Shown here: positions 32,718 through 42,067 of the stretch, piece by piece
How the letters are laid out: each line of letters starts with the position of its first letter
Numbering within the stretch: the stretch's first letter is position 1
Assembly (NCBI RefSeq): GCF_027172205.1
Contig: NC_070614.1
Coordinates: 45,642,501 to 45,706,500 of the forward strand
Source: Podarcis raffonei
Lineage: Eukaryota; Chordata; Lepidosauria; Squamata; Lacertidae
Length of the DNA: 64,000 nt
Reading direction: 5' to 3'
The notes under the pieces: generated by a model
Told to the model about the DNA's origin: nothing
Database searches by the model: none
The model's input: the letters and a program-made list of their open reading frames with translations, nothing else
Position numbers and translations under genes: made by a program

Positions 32718-33842
32718 GATTCCCACAGGTATCTGGTTGGCGACTGTGAGAACAGAACGCTGGACTAGATAGCTGATCCAGCAGGCCCTTCTTATGTTTT
32801 TAAAGAAGGAAGATACAAGTAGAGAGAGGAGGTGTTTATATTCACCCCCAACATCTGTTTGAAATTTTAGGTAAGCTTGGAGAATGTCAAAAGTGACCAC
32901 TAGGGGTCAGAAAACAACCAGGAATGATCAATGCCTTTTAAAATTTTGTGATAAGGAAGGATAAAATTCTGGAAAAAAGGAGGATGAAGAGGAGATGAAG
33001 GTGTGATTTAAACAGAATGAGAGGCTTCTGATCTCATTACAGGGCCTGCCAGTGTCCCGACATCAAATTACATCATGGACATCAGCCCATGACAATGAGA
33101 AATGTACGTCTTCTTCATGTTTCATGTATCTGTTTCTGATGATAACTTCCCTAGCTATTCTCTGTCTCACACATTGGACTAGAAGAGCAAGAGGTTGTGT
33201 TATCAGCAAGTTACAGCAACTGAAGGTACAGGCACCCCCTTTAATTGATTGTTAAACCACTCTTAGCACCCTTAACAAAGTCCAGCACCCAGGTATTTTT
33301 GGGGGATGCCTTGTCCATTTAAAGTGATATGATATTGTTTTAAATGTGTGGCCAACTTCTGCTCTTCTTGACTTTAAAGGGACAGCTTTTTCTTTTCCAC
33401 ATGTTAGACAACTGAAGCAGGGTGCTCCCTATGCACAAGGGGCTACAGATATCGTAGGAGCAGTGCTATTAGGGGTGTGGGGTTGTTTAACCCTTTCATC
33501 CATACTGTTTCCCTGGTTTAAGTTACACCCCCCTGCCCCCCGCAGCTGCTATATAAGAAAACTACAACAGATTCCACAATTGGTCATGAGTTGTACGTAG
33601 AATGTTCTGGATCATTCCTATTTTCAGCTTTAAGAAGGGGAAACAGGGTGAAAGCAAAGCATCGGTTTGTGGTGGTGGTTTGTGGTGTGCCGAGATCAGT
33701 AGGCTTTTCAGAGCGTTACAGGAAACTCCCTTTCTGTCATAATGTCGTGATCTTTTGACAGAAGGATCTGTTAAGAGCTAGGGGTGGCCAGGCACCCTCC
33801 TCATTTCAGCGGAACAGCTACTCTTCAGCTTTGAGCCGAAAG
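32718..33842. other. Intergenic, upstream of TCR V gene
   Basis: About 32718-32800 is a LINE-tail-like repeat ('attcccacaggtatctggtt'). About 33195-33350 is the palindromic MITE type. The stretch 33600-33842 immediately before the leader exon looks unique and should hold the V promoter. I could not identify a confident TATA box or CRE-like element. Confidence 0.4.
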
Positions 33843-33870
33843 ATGTTCCTGGCCCTGCTCTTCACAACTG
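33843..33870 (+). CDS. T-cell receptor V gene, leader exon
   Basis: ATG followed by eight mostly hydrophobic codons (MFLALLFTT) and one base of the next codon, ending at a consensus donor G|GTGAGC. The phase-1 split matches the leader intron of TCR and immunoglobulin V genes. Joined to the V exon it gives MFLALLFTTVAQCSVFG, a short but plausible signal peptide. The frame stays open well upstream with no alternative ATG, which fixes this start. Confidence 0.8.
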
Positions 33871-33944
33871 GTGAGCCTGCTATTTGCTCTTGAAGTCTAG
33901 CTCATCCTGTGAACTGTTGTTTGTTAAGGATGCTGAACATCATT

Positions 33945-34028
33945 TGTTGTTGTTGTTGTTTAGTCGTTTAGTTGTGTCCGACTCTTCGTGACCCCATGGA
34001 CCAGAGCACGCCAGGCACCTCTGTCCTC
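33945..34028 (-). mobile_element. BovB LINE 3' stub in V intron
   Basis: 84 bp of BovB 3' end ('ttgtgtccgactcttcgtga' in reverse orientation) flanked by the perfect duplication ctgaacatcatt (33933-33944 and 34029-34040). Heavily 5' truncated. Confidence 0.9.
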
Positions 34029-34326
34029 CTGAACATCATTAGGAGACCCTTATTCCCCTCAGATATACAATTACTACAATGGTTTAACTATCAATCCTCT
34101 TTCACAGGGAAGTCTGAGAATTGTACTTCCGTGAGGTGAATAGGGAGCTGCCCATCAACATTCAGCACCCAGAATTCTTCAGGGGAAGCCATGACTGTTT
34201 CAAGTGCTATCATAGTGCTATCAATGTACAGTGTGGCCCGAGTCAAACCATATGTCCATCTAGCCTCGGACTAGGCAATGTGCTGTCCTCCAGATATTAT
34301 TGGTCTTCAACTCCCATCATTTCTGA

Positions 34327-34539
34327 TCAGGCAGAGGGCCTTCTTGGTAGTGGCGCCCACCCTGTGGAATGCCCTCCCATCAGATGTCAAGGACGTAAGT
34401 AACTACACAACCTTTAGAAGACATCGGAAGGCAGCCCTGTTTAGGGAAGCTTTTAATGTTTGAGGTTTTATTATGTTTTTGTATAAGCTGGGAGTTGCTC
34501 AGAGTGGCTGGGGCAACCCAGTCAGATGGGCAGAGTACA

Positions 34540-34578
<39 letters not shown>
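34327..34578 (+). mobile_element. L2-like LINE 3' end with (ATT)n tail
   Basis: Encodes RAFLVVAPTLWNALPSDVKD and RRHRKAALFREAFNV, then the 3'UTR ('ggcaacccagtcagatgggc') and an (ATT)n tail at about 34538-34578. It is inserted between the two arms of a hAT MITE (34275-34326 and 34579-34630). Confidence 0.75.
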
Positions 34579-34898
34579 GGTCATGCTGGCTGGGGCTGAT
34601 GGGAGTTGTGGTCCAGGAACAACTCTGGGGGGAGCCATGTAAGCTAAGCCTGATCTAGTCCAATACTCTGACCAGCAGTAGCTTTCCAGGGTCTTAGACA
34701 GAGATTGTTCCAGTCCATCTAGCTCCATATAGTCTACATCAACTGGCAGAGGCTCTCCAGGATTTCAGACAGAGTGTCTCTCCCAGTCCTACCTGTAGAT
34801 GCTGTGAGAGATTGAACCCAGGACTTTTTGCACCCCCAGTGAGTTACAGCCCTTCCTTCAGCACCGTCTTCCTATAATCACCATCTCTTTCCACACAG

Positions 34899-35193
34899 TG
34901 GCTCAGTGCTCTGTCTTTGGCCAAGTCATGCAACCTGAGAAAGTCTTTTCCTTGGAAGGAGGCAAGATCCTGATTGACTGTACTCAAAACCTAAGTGCAT
35001 CCCACGACACGATGTATTGGTACAAGCAGGCTGGGAGCACAATGTCCTACTTGGGACACGGCTATGATGGAAAGTCTGTTGCAGCTGCTGAGGAGTTCAT
35101 GCTAGACGTGATCAAAGAATCTCGCCGCACCACACTGAAAAAAGACGTGGCAAGACTGAGCGACACTGCTGTATACTTCTGTGCCATGAGTAG
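34899..35193 (+). CDS. T-cell receptor variable exon (V segment)
   Basis: Open V domain of about 98 residues beginning VAQCSVFGQVMQPEKVF. Landmarks: first Cys in ILIDCTQN, Trp in MYWYKQ, second Cys in LSDTAVYFC with 67 residues between the Cys pair, normal for a V domain. The exon ends CAMS plus two bases directly at a recombination signal, as germline TCR V genes do. It would supply the antigen-contacting V domain of a TCR chain after V(D)J joining in thymocytes. Synteny (between OR4E-like and OR10-like genes) argues for TRAV; framework 2 HDTMYWYKQ is more like TRBV, while RRTTLK and LSDTAVYFCAM fit TRAV. Constant-domain or J sequences are absent from the window. It appears functional: no stop, good splice sites, good RSS. 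Confidence 0.88.
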
Positions 35194-35232
35194 CACAGTG
35201 GAAGGAAGCCAGGCGCCATCTGCACAAAAGCT
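35194..35232 (+). other. V recombination signal (23-RSS)
   Basis: Heptamer CACAGTG (consensus) at 35194-35200, spacer of exactly 23 bp at 35201-35223, nonamer ACAAAAGCT at 35224-35232 (consensus ACAAAAACC, 7 of 9). A 23-bp spacer is standard for TCR V segments. It abuts the last coding bases of the V exon. Confidence 0.9.
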
Positions 35233-35284
35233 ACCAGCCTGCTCAGTGTTGCTCTTGGAGCAGAATCTCAGCACAGTGCCCTGC

Positions 35285-35475
35285 CGTGGATACCATTGAC
35301 AGGATCCTAGAGTTGGAAGGGCCCTCAAACGTCTTCCAGTCCACCCTCCTGTCAGTAAACAGCTGCTACAGCATCCCTTATAGGCGGACAGTCAACTTCT
35401 AATGGAGAAGAGTCCATTCCTTTCCAAGACACTCTGATCCACTGTCAAACAGAAGGATGTAAGAAGAGGTTGCTG
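35285..35475 (-). mobile_element. CR1-type LINE fragment
   Basis: 'tcctagagttggaagggccc' and 'acactctgatccactgtcaa' match reversed CR1 3' text, related to 49830-50110 and, in opposite orientation, 57540-58205. Confidence 0.6.
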
Positions 35476-35565
35476 GGTCAGATGAAAGGTCTGTCTGGTC
35501 CAGCATTCTGGGTTCCATCCAATGCTTACTTCAGCATAGACCCACTGAAGTTAATGAATATGACT

Positions 35566-35961
35566 TTTTGGACTGCTTAAAGAAATGCTACCATATGACG
35601 AACTCGCGGGCAGGATTTGAGCCATGAGCAACGTAAGTAATTAGATTATAATATTGGGGTTATGATTTAGTACAGTGTTCCCCAACCTTGGGTCTCCAGC
35701 TGTTTTCGGACTCCAATTCCCATCATCCCTGACCACTGGTCTTGTTAGCAAGGGATGATGGGAGTTGTAGTCCAAAAACATCTGGAGACCCAAGGTTGGG
35801 GAACACTGATTTAGTAGATAGAAGATAGGGCAGCAGAAGGGAAGAAACAGCAATTCCATAGAAAATTGGGTGGGAAATTAACAAAAATAAGCAAAAAGAT
35901 GTCATTGTGTTTTGATTGTGTATGCTAGGTTGAAACTTAATAAAATATAATTGGAAAAAAG
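35566..35961 (+). mobile_element. L1 LINE 3'UTR with nested hAT
   Basis: AT-rich L1 tail ending 'aacttaataaaatataattg' with A-rich end, flanked by an imperfect 18-bp duplication (35548-35565 and 35962-35979, 16 of 18). A hAT MITE lies inside at 35673-35808. Confidence 0.7.
35673..35808. mobile_element. hAT MITE, near-perfect palindrome
   Basis: CAGTGTTCCCCAACCTTGGG to its complement, with perfect 8-bp duplications ATTTAGTA (35665-35672 and 35809-35816). Relatives are at 57627-57762, 29004 and 56255. Confidence 0.92.
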
Positions 35962-36065
35962 AAATTAATGAACATGACTAAGTCCATGAATTTCAGTGGG
36001 CCTACTCTGAATAAGTCTTAGTTGGATAGAACCCTTTGTTCCCACAGTCCAGATGCCTACTGCAA

Positions 36066-36466
36066 GGGCAAAAGGTAAAAGGTAAAGGACCCCTGGACGG
36101 TTAAGTCCAGTCAAAGACAACTATGGGGTTGCAGCGCTTATCTCACTTTCAGGCTGAGGGAGTCGGTGTTTGCCCACAGACAGCTTTCCAGGTCATGTGG
36201 CCAGCATGACTAAAACGCTTCTGGTGCAACTGGACACTGTGATGGAAACCAGAGCACACGGAAACGCCGTTTACCTTCCCACCGCAGTGGTACCTATTTA
36301 TCTATTTGCACTAGTGCGCTTTCAAACTGCTAGGTTGGCAGGAGCTGGGATAGAGCAATGGGAGCTCACTCAGTCGCAGGGATTCAAACTGCCGATCTTC
36401 TGATCAGCAACTTCTGATCAGCAAGCCCAAGAGGCTCAGTGGTTTAGACCACAGCGTCACCTGTGT
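36066..36466 (-). mobile_element. Sauria SINE, minus strand
   Basis: 3' tail 'aaaggtaaaaggtaaaggac' at the left and tRNA-like head at the right ('gtggtttagaccacagcgtc', B-box complement 'gggattcaaactgcc'). It carries a short local duplication ('cttctgatcagcaa' twice near 36400). Target duplications not resolved. Confidence 0.85.
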
Positions 36467-36474
36467 CCACTCCA

Positions 36475-37451
36475 AAGGTAACCAATGAGGGGCACACCAG
36501 ATGCTGTTGGACTGCAGCTCCCATCTGGTCTGGCATACTTTTCTCACAGTGGCCAACTAGATGTCTATGGGAAGCCTGCAAGGAGGGCAGGAGTTTGGCA
36601 ATGCTCTCCACAATTCTGATTCCAAGCAACAGGTTTTCAGAGCCATACTGCCTGTGACATTGGAGGGGGAACATAGCCATCATGGTCTTTGTGCATCCTT
36701 CACAACCTTTAGAGGTCACATGTAACTCCTTTGCTTTCCTATCAAGTCACTAATCCTTAAACCTGGAGATGATCATTTCCTTGGAGAGTGCTAAGGGTGC
36801 CACAGAGATCTTCTAAAGGCCCCAGGCTTTCTTTGACAGCCCACCTCTAAGAGACGACTGCCTCCCCATCCATTTTACAGGCAGCTAATTAACTGTTCAA
36901 AACAACTGATGCAACCCTGCTGGTGATTTCACTGAGTGCTGCCATGAGACAGGGAGACTGGAAGACATTCTCCAGAGTCTCAAATCCCTACAGAAGAACA
37001 CAGAAGATGTAAAGATGCCTCCAGAAGACTGGGGCTGTTCAGAACCTGCAACGCAGGAGATCTGCATTTTTACAGAACTGATGTAAGAGCAAAGTAGATT
37101 TCCTTGTGAAAGAAAGAAGGGAAGGCGCCCGCTCTGATCAATCAGTAGAAGTTTTATTTCAAGGAAACAGCTGCTGCTGGTGGGCTGAGATGATAAGATT
37201 CAGCATCAGAGAGAAGAACTAAGTAATGCAGTAACTCCCTGTCTTCGAAGCATGCAGGGTAAGAGAATATTTCTTTTCTCCGGCTCCTTTTCTTTGTTGT
37301 TCGAATGCTTTTTAAACATCTACTTTTCCTTATTCAAAAGGTCCCATTTTGCTGCCAATTCACCAAATGTATTTGCCCTGTTCTTCGGTACAAACTGGAG
37401 GCAAAGGTCAATGATCCTACTCTTCCGCTTGCAATCTAGGAGGGATGACAC
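36475..37451. other. Intergenic, partly repeats
   Basis: About 36500-36530 is hAT-like ('ttggactgcagctcccatct'). 36540-36660 is the repeat also seen near 19200. About 36720-37451 contains no repeat I can name and no gene. It is one of the longer apparently unique stretches beside the TCR V gene. Confidence 0.4.
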
Positions 37452-37555
37452 AAAAGGGAAAAGTTATAGATAGGTAGCCGTGTTGGTCTGCCATAGTCAA
37501 AACTAAAAATTTTTCCCTTCCATTAGCACCTTAAAGACCAACTAAGTTAGTTCTT

Positions 37556-37596
37556 GGTATGAGTTTTCGTGTGCATGCACACTTCTTCAGATACAC
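37556..37596 (-). ncRNA. Hammerhead-like motif, left arm
   Basis: Complement of the right-arm motif, with the core CTGAAGA, hairpin GTGTGC/GCACAC and GAAA. The base after GAAA is A here instead of G. Activity unknown. Confidence 0.35.
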
Positions 37597-37774
37597 TGAA
37601 ACAGAAGTTGCCAGATCCTTCTATATAGTGAGAAGGTGGGGAGGGGTATTACTCAGAAGGGTGGTGGGAATGGGTGATTGGCAGATAGCTGTGATGAGCC
37701 TGTTGACGACTCTAAACGACTGCAATAGGTCTTACAGGAAAAAGCAAGGGGTGAGAAGGTGAAACATGGCTTTG

Positions 37775-38191
37775 TCATGTATAATGAGATAAGAATCCAA
37801 TGTCTTTGTTCAGACCAGGTCTCTCCATGGTTTTACGTTTGGTAATGAGTTGCAATTCAGCAGCTTCTCTTTCCAGTCTATTTCTGAAATTCCTTTGTAG
37901 TAAAACAGCTACTTTGAGATCTTGTATAGAATGTCCTGGGAGATTGAAGTGTTCTCCTACTGGTTTCTCTGTCTTGTGATTCTTGATGTCCGATTTATGT
38001 CCGTTTATTCTTTGGCGTAAGGTTTGGCCTGTTTGTCCAATATAGAGAGCTGAAGGACACTGTTGGCATTTGATGGCATATACAATGTTAGACGATGAGC
38101 AATTAAATAGTCCCGAGATGGTATGTGTGATGTTGTTGGGGCCAGTAATGGTGTTGTCCGGGTGTATGTGGCAGCAAAGGACAACAACCAT
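37775..38191 (-). pseudogene. PLE GIY-YIG endonuclease coding remnant
   Basis: 139-codon minus-strand frame: HPDNTITGPNNITHTISGLF, then NIVYAIKCQQCPSALYIGQT (GIY-YIG core), RQRINGHKSDIKNHKTEKPV, EHFNLPGHS and LEREAAELQLIT. This is the C-terminal endonuclease region of a Penelope-like reverse transcriptase, without the RT domain. Its family differs from host SLX1 by the PLE-type Cys pair (IKCQQC) and HFNLPGH motif. It is a retroelement remnant, not a host gene. Confidence 0.8.
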
Positions 38192-38289
38192 TACACCCGG
38201 ACAACACCATTACTGGCCCCAACAACATCACACATACCATCTCGGGACTATTTAATTGCTCATCGTCTAACATTGTATATGCCATTGAA

Positions 38290-38391
38290 TGCCAACAGTG
38301 TCCTTCAGCTCTCTATATTGGACAAACAGGCCAAACCTTATGCCAACAGTGTCCTTCAGCTCTCTATATTGGACAAACAGGCCAAACCTTA
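38290..38391 (+). repeat. 51-bp tandem duplication in PLE right arm
   Basis: Two identical 51-bp units (38290-38340, 38341-38391) cover the GIY-YIG core (CQQCPSALYIGQTGQTL). The left arm has one unit. The length is a multiple of three, so the frame is kept. Confidence 0.95.
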
Positions 38392-38812
38392 CGCCAAAGA
38401 ATAAACGGACATAAATCGGACATCAAGAATCACAAGACAGAGAAACCAGTAGGAGAACACTTCAATCTCCCAGGACATTCTATACAAGATCTCAAAGTAG
38501 CTGTTTTACTACAAAGGAATTTCAGAAATAGACTGGAAAGAGAAGCTGCTGAATTGCAACTCATTACCAAACTTAAAACCATGGAGAGACCTGGTCTGAA
38601 CAAAGACATTGGATTCTTAACTCATTATACATGACAAAGCCATGTTTCACCTTCTCACCCCTTGCTTTTTCCTGTAAGACCTATTGCAGTCGTTAAGAGT
38701 CGTCAACAGGCTCATCACAGCTATCTGCCAATCACCCATTCCCACCACCCTTCTGAGTAATACCCCTCCCCACCTTCTCACTATATAGAAGGATCTGGCA
38801 ACTTCTGTTTCA

Positions 38813-38853
38813 GTGTATCTGAAGAAGTGTGCATGCACACGAAAGCTCATACC
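38813..38853 (+). ncRNA. Hammerhead-like ribozyme motif, right arm
   Basis: GTAT-CTGAAGA-A-GTGTGC-AT-GCACAC-GAAA-GC-TC-ATAC fits the hammerhead layout. It has the CUGANGA box, stem II, the GAAA box, a minimal stem III and UC before the cleavage point, and GUAU/AUAC pair as stem I. One extra A lies between CUGANGA and stem II. Penelope-like elements are known to carry such minimal hammerheads. Activity is unproven. Confidence 0.4.
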
Positions 38854-38927
38854 AAGAACTAACTTAGTTGGTCTTTAAGGTGCTACTGGAAGGAAAATTT
38901 TTTTTTTGTTTTGACAAAGGGGAAAAG

Positions 38928-39159
38928 GGATAGGAAGGGAGGAGGGAAAGCAAACAAACTCAGGTGCTAGTTCAGGGTGCGGTCCTCCAGATGTTCTCTT
39001 CATCCGTGACCATTGGCCATGCTGTCAGGGGCTAATGGGAGTTGGAGCTTAATAAAAAGACCTGGTAGCACACATGTTTCTCACCACTGAGGGCTCATCT
39101 GGACCTCCTTTTGTGCCATGTTTCTAGGAATAGGTTTATACATCAATGAGCCATAAAGC
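38928..39159. other. Intergenic, hAT-like fragment
   Basis: About 38980-39055 carries 'gtcctccagatgttctcttc' and 'ggggctaatgggagttggag', the hAT MITE arms. No gene. Confidence 0.45.
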
Positions 39160-39565
39160 TGGGATAGCTCAGCTGGTAGACTTTTAATCTCAAGGTTGTG
39201 AGATTTCACCTTGGGTGAAAAATTCCTGCATTGCAGGGCGTTGGCAGGCACGTCCAACAGGTAGATCGTGATCTACTGGTAGATCACCGTATGTCTGTGA
39301 TAGATCACTGGTAGATCACTGACTCCCCCCAAAGAAGCTCAACAACCTTGGCTCCCCTAAAAAATGCTCAACAACCTGAACCCCCCAAAACAGGGTTTTC
39401 CTTCCTAAAAAAAGAAGCTCAACAACTTTGACCTGAACCCCCCAAAATGGGGTTGATCACTGTCAGTTTTTAACTCTCTGAGAAGATCGCAGTCTCTTGG
39501 GAATTGGCCATCCCTAGATTAGATCATCCACACGGTCCCTTCCAACTCCATGATTCTATGATATC
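39160..39565 (+). mobile_element. tRNA-Lys-like SINE with CR1-type tail, interrupted
   Basis: The head 'tgggatagctcagctggtag' with 'cttttaatctcaaggttgtg' is tRNA-Lys-like. The tail 'cccttccaactccatgattc' is the CR1 3' end. Between them (about 39247-39522) sits another element beginning 'caggcacgtccaacaggtag' and rich in 'tagatcac'. Confidence 0.7.
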
Positions 39566-41038
39566 TGAGCACCTTTCTTTGTCCTGCTGCTTTCCGGATG
39601 AAAAAAACTGCTCTTTACTGCTGAATTGGAGCAAACAGCAATATGTGGAAAATCCAAATTGTCATTTGTTCTGATTCAGCATTTGGAACAGGTTTGTGCA
39701 GGGAATGCACTGGGACACGACGCTTAAACACATGCCTAGAAAGCGCAGGGCAAGTGTGGATGAGCCCAGAATTAGTTCTTAATTAAATAGCCTTCTTCCC
39801 TTCTCTCCTTCTGCTGAAACTGCTTCCAGGTGACAATTGATGGAGAGAGCAGCCTGCCAGAGCTGGCTTCTCAGCAGAATTTCCCTCACTCTACCTGTGC
39901 TGCAGCCTGATTCAGGATAATTGCCTTGACTGCATTATTATTCTTATATAACTTCTGCATTTGCAAAATCCATCTAAAATGTTCACCCTGTCCTTTGGTG
40001 AAATGCTTGCAGAATTACCCCAGGCTCTTAGCTGCTGGAGGCACCTAATTTAGCCTTGATCACCCACTCCAGCTGCTACAACCTGCCCTTCTGATGAGGT
40101 GGGCAGCTTCCCATTTTAGAGATGGAGGAACTGAGGCCAAAGGGTGCACAGTGAATTCATGGCACAGATTTCCGCAGGACTAATTCTGGAATGATTCCCA
40201 TGGAGTGTGCTGCAGGTAAAAAGCTTGCTAGCAAAATGGGTGCTTTGCCTGAAGATTATCAGGAAAAGATCTGTGAACGAGATTCCGCAGAAACATGCAC
40301 AGTCCACACATTTATGCACATTGCTGGACACCCCAGCACTTTACAGCCTGATCCTAAAAAATGCTTACCTAGCTGCAAATCCTATTGGCTTACTCAGAAG
40401 TAAGTTCTAAGAGGATGTAGCCTGACACTATGCAAGCCTACTCAGAAATAAGAGTTCAAAGGGATCTGCAGTCCAATTGATGCTCCAATCTGTTTTGCAG
40501 CCTCTCCTCTCCCTTCCACTGCTCACTTGCTTCCAGCGCCCAACCTCTGGTGCTTTCCTTCCCTCAGCTGCTATTCATTCCAGGCTCTGCCTTACAGCGT
40601 GTCCCTCCTATTTCAGATAGCCAGTCAGCACAGGAGGAAGAAGATGAGCTAGGACTCTTATCTGCAACTCCTCCAATAATATCTAGAGCTGACTCTAAGT
40701 GTATATGCTTGACAAATGCTGCAAATGGTTCAATCCTCCAGGTAGGGTTGGGGAAGACTTCTGTTTGAAACATTGGAGAATTGCTTCCAGCTCCTGTAGA
40801 AGGGGAACCTTCCAGATGTTGACTACAAGTCCCATCATCCTTGTCCATCAGCCATGCAGGCTGGGTCTAATGAGAGTTGAGATTTCATCAACATCTGGAG
40901 GGCCACAGATTCCTCACAACAGATGTAGATCCTTTGCAACTCAGTATCCTAAATAGAATTGCTGCATTTTTGAAGAACTGACCAAGACTGTATGTTTTTT
41001 CTCTCCCCCCCACACCAAAAAAATATCCCTTTAGCAAC
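39566..41038. other. Intergenic upstream of OR10D-like gene
   Basis: About 40395-40450 has the 'ctactcagaagtaagttcta' repeat; 40795-40915 is hAT-like. The rest is unassigned. A pyrimidine tract ending 'atccctttag' at about 41034 is the likely acceptor of the OR 5'UTR intron. Confidence 0.45.
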
Positions 41039-41965
41039 ATGGTTGGATCTGAAATGCGAAACCACACCGTAATCTTGGAATTCATTCTCCTTGGCATCCC
41101 CCACACCGAAGGCATACACAACATCCTCTTTGCCGTCTTTCTATCTTTCTACCTCATCACTTTGCTTGGCAACCTCCTCATCCTCTCTGCCATCATCACT
41201 GATGCTCGCCTCCACACTCCCATGTACTGGTTCCTCTGCAATCTCTCTGTGGTAGACCTGGGCTTCTCCTCCATCAGCACTCCCAAGTTCCTGGCCAATA
41301 TCTCGGCAGGGAGCAGAACCATCTCCTTAGGCGGATGCATGTGCCAGGTCTTCTTCTACCACTTCCTGGGAAGCACCGAGTGCCTCCTCTACACCGTCAT
41401 GGCCTATGATCGCTATGCTGCCATCTGCCACCCACTGAGGTACACGGTCATCATGAACCGGAAAGTATGTGCCCTTCTGGCAGCTGGCACATGGTTCACT
41501 AGTTCGTTCCATGCCACCATTTTGACCAGCTTGACCTTCACATTGCCTTACTGCAGAACCAACGAGGTGGACTACTTCTTGTGCGACATCTTCCCAGTGG
41601 TCAAGCTAGCCTGCGCTGACACCTACATCATCGAGACGGTGAGCTTCACCAACATCGGCGTGGTGCCCATGGCCTGCTTCTGCCTCATCCTCACATCCTA
41701 CGTCAGAATTGCCATCTCGGTCCTGAAGATGCGCTCGGCGGAAAGCCGGCGCAAGGCAGCTTCCACCTGCGCGTCCCATTTGACCGTTGTTTGCTTCTTC
41801 TTTGGGCCTTGTGCTCTCCTCTACACCCAGCCGTCCCTGAGCGATGTGCTAGCTACACCCATCCAGATTTTCTGCAATGTGGTCACCCCGATGTTGAACC
41901 CCATCATCTACACTCTGCGGAACAAGGAGGTTCAGGCAGCTTTCAAGAGGATGAAAGGTGCTTAG
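41039..41965 (+). CDS. OR10D-like: Olfactory receptor, family 10, OR10D-like (A)
   Basis: Intact 308-residue class II odorant GPCR. Seen: N-glycosylation NHT (8), FILLGIPHTEG (15-25, the OR10D signature), GN (44-45), LHTPMYWFLCN (59-69), MAYDRYAAIC (121-130), Cys100/Cys182, SFTNIGVV (202-209), RRKAASTC (237-244), PMLNPIIYTLRN (284-295). In ECL2 the common YCGPNEVDY is YCRTNEVDY. The start follows an acceptor-like 'ccctttag|caac' by four bases, supporting MVGSEMRNHT; a second Met lies at residue 6. First of four plus-strand family-10 genes alternating 10D/10G. Confidence 0.94.
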   Translation: MVGSEMRNHTVILEFILLGIPHTEGIHNILFAVFLSFYLITLLGNLLILSAIITDARLHTPMYWFLCNLSVVDLGFSSISTPKFLANISAGSRTISLGGCMCQVFFYHFLGSTECLLYTVMAYDRYAAICHPLRYTVIMNRKVCALLAAGTWFTSSFHATILTSLTFTLPYCRTNEVDYFLCDIFPVVKLACADTYIIETVSFTNIGVVPMACFCLILTSYVRIAISVLKMRSAESRRKAASTCASHLTVVCFFFGPCALLYTQPSLSDVLATPIQIFCNVVTPMLNPIIYTLRNKEVQAAFKRMKGA

Positions 41966-42067
41966 ATCATTTTCAGTGAAGAGGAGGAAACCAATTGGAA
42001 ACAGAACATCAGACTAAGCTTCTCACCTCTGGATGGCACAATATGATAAGTCCACTCCACTTCCTAG
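41966..42067. other. Short 3' flank of OR10D-like gene
   Basis: About 100 bp between the stop and the LTR-like element; no poly(A) signal seen. Confidence 0.4.

Larger units (their letters stand above)
33871..34898 (+). other. TCR V leader intron filled with transposons
   Basis: A 1028-bp intron from GTGAGC to CCACACAG. TCR V leader introns are usually about 100-400 bp; this one contains a BovB 3' stub (33945-34028), a palindromic MITE (about 34060-34230), a hAT MITE split by an L2-like LINE tail (about 34270-34630) and a SINE-like remnant (about 34740-34860). What remains is roughly normal intron length. Confidence 0.75.
37464..38915. mobile_element. Penelope-like element, palindromic pair
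   Basis: Two copies of the same Penelope-like (PLE) 3' region lie head to head around a 25-bp spacer (38167-38191), each arm about 700 bp and nearly identical. The left arm reads on the minus strand, the right arm on the plus strand. The coding part has the GIY-YIG endonuclease motif ALYIGQTGQTLRQRINGHKS and a downstream HFNLPGHS, characteristic of EN-bearing PLEs. The outermost 30 bp exist only on the left. AAAAGGGAAAAG (37452-37463) and AAAGGGGAAAAG (38916-38927) look like a target duplication around the whole palindrome. Confidence 0.85.

Noticed and set aside
35233-37463. Further TCR V, D or J segments next to the V gene
   Set aside because: I looked for CACAGTG-type heptamers with spaced nonamers beside V-like or J-like (FGxG) text and saw none; a systematic scan was not possible.
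37775-38191. Host GIY-YIG nuclease (SLX1-like)
   Set aside because: The context is a repeated palindromic retroelement and the motif set is Penelope-type.
39165-39240. tRNA-Lys gene
   Set aside because: It has a tRNA-like head but diverged arms and a CR1-type tail, so it is a SINE.
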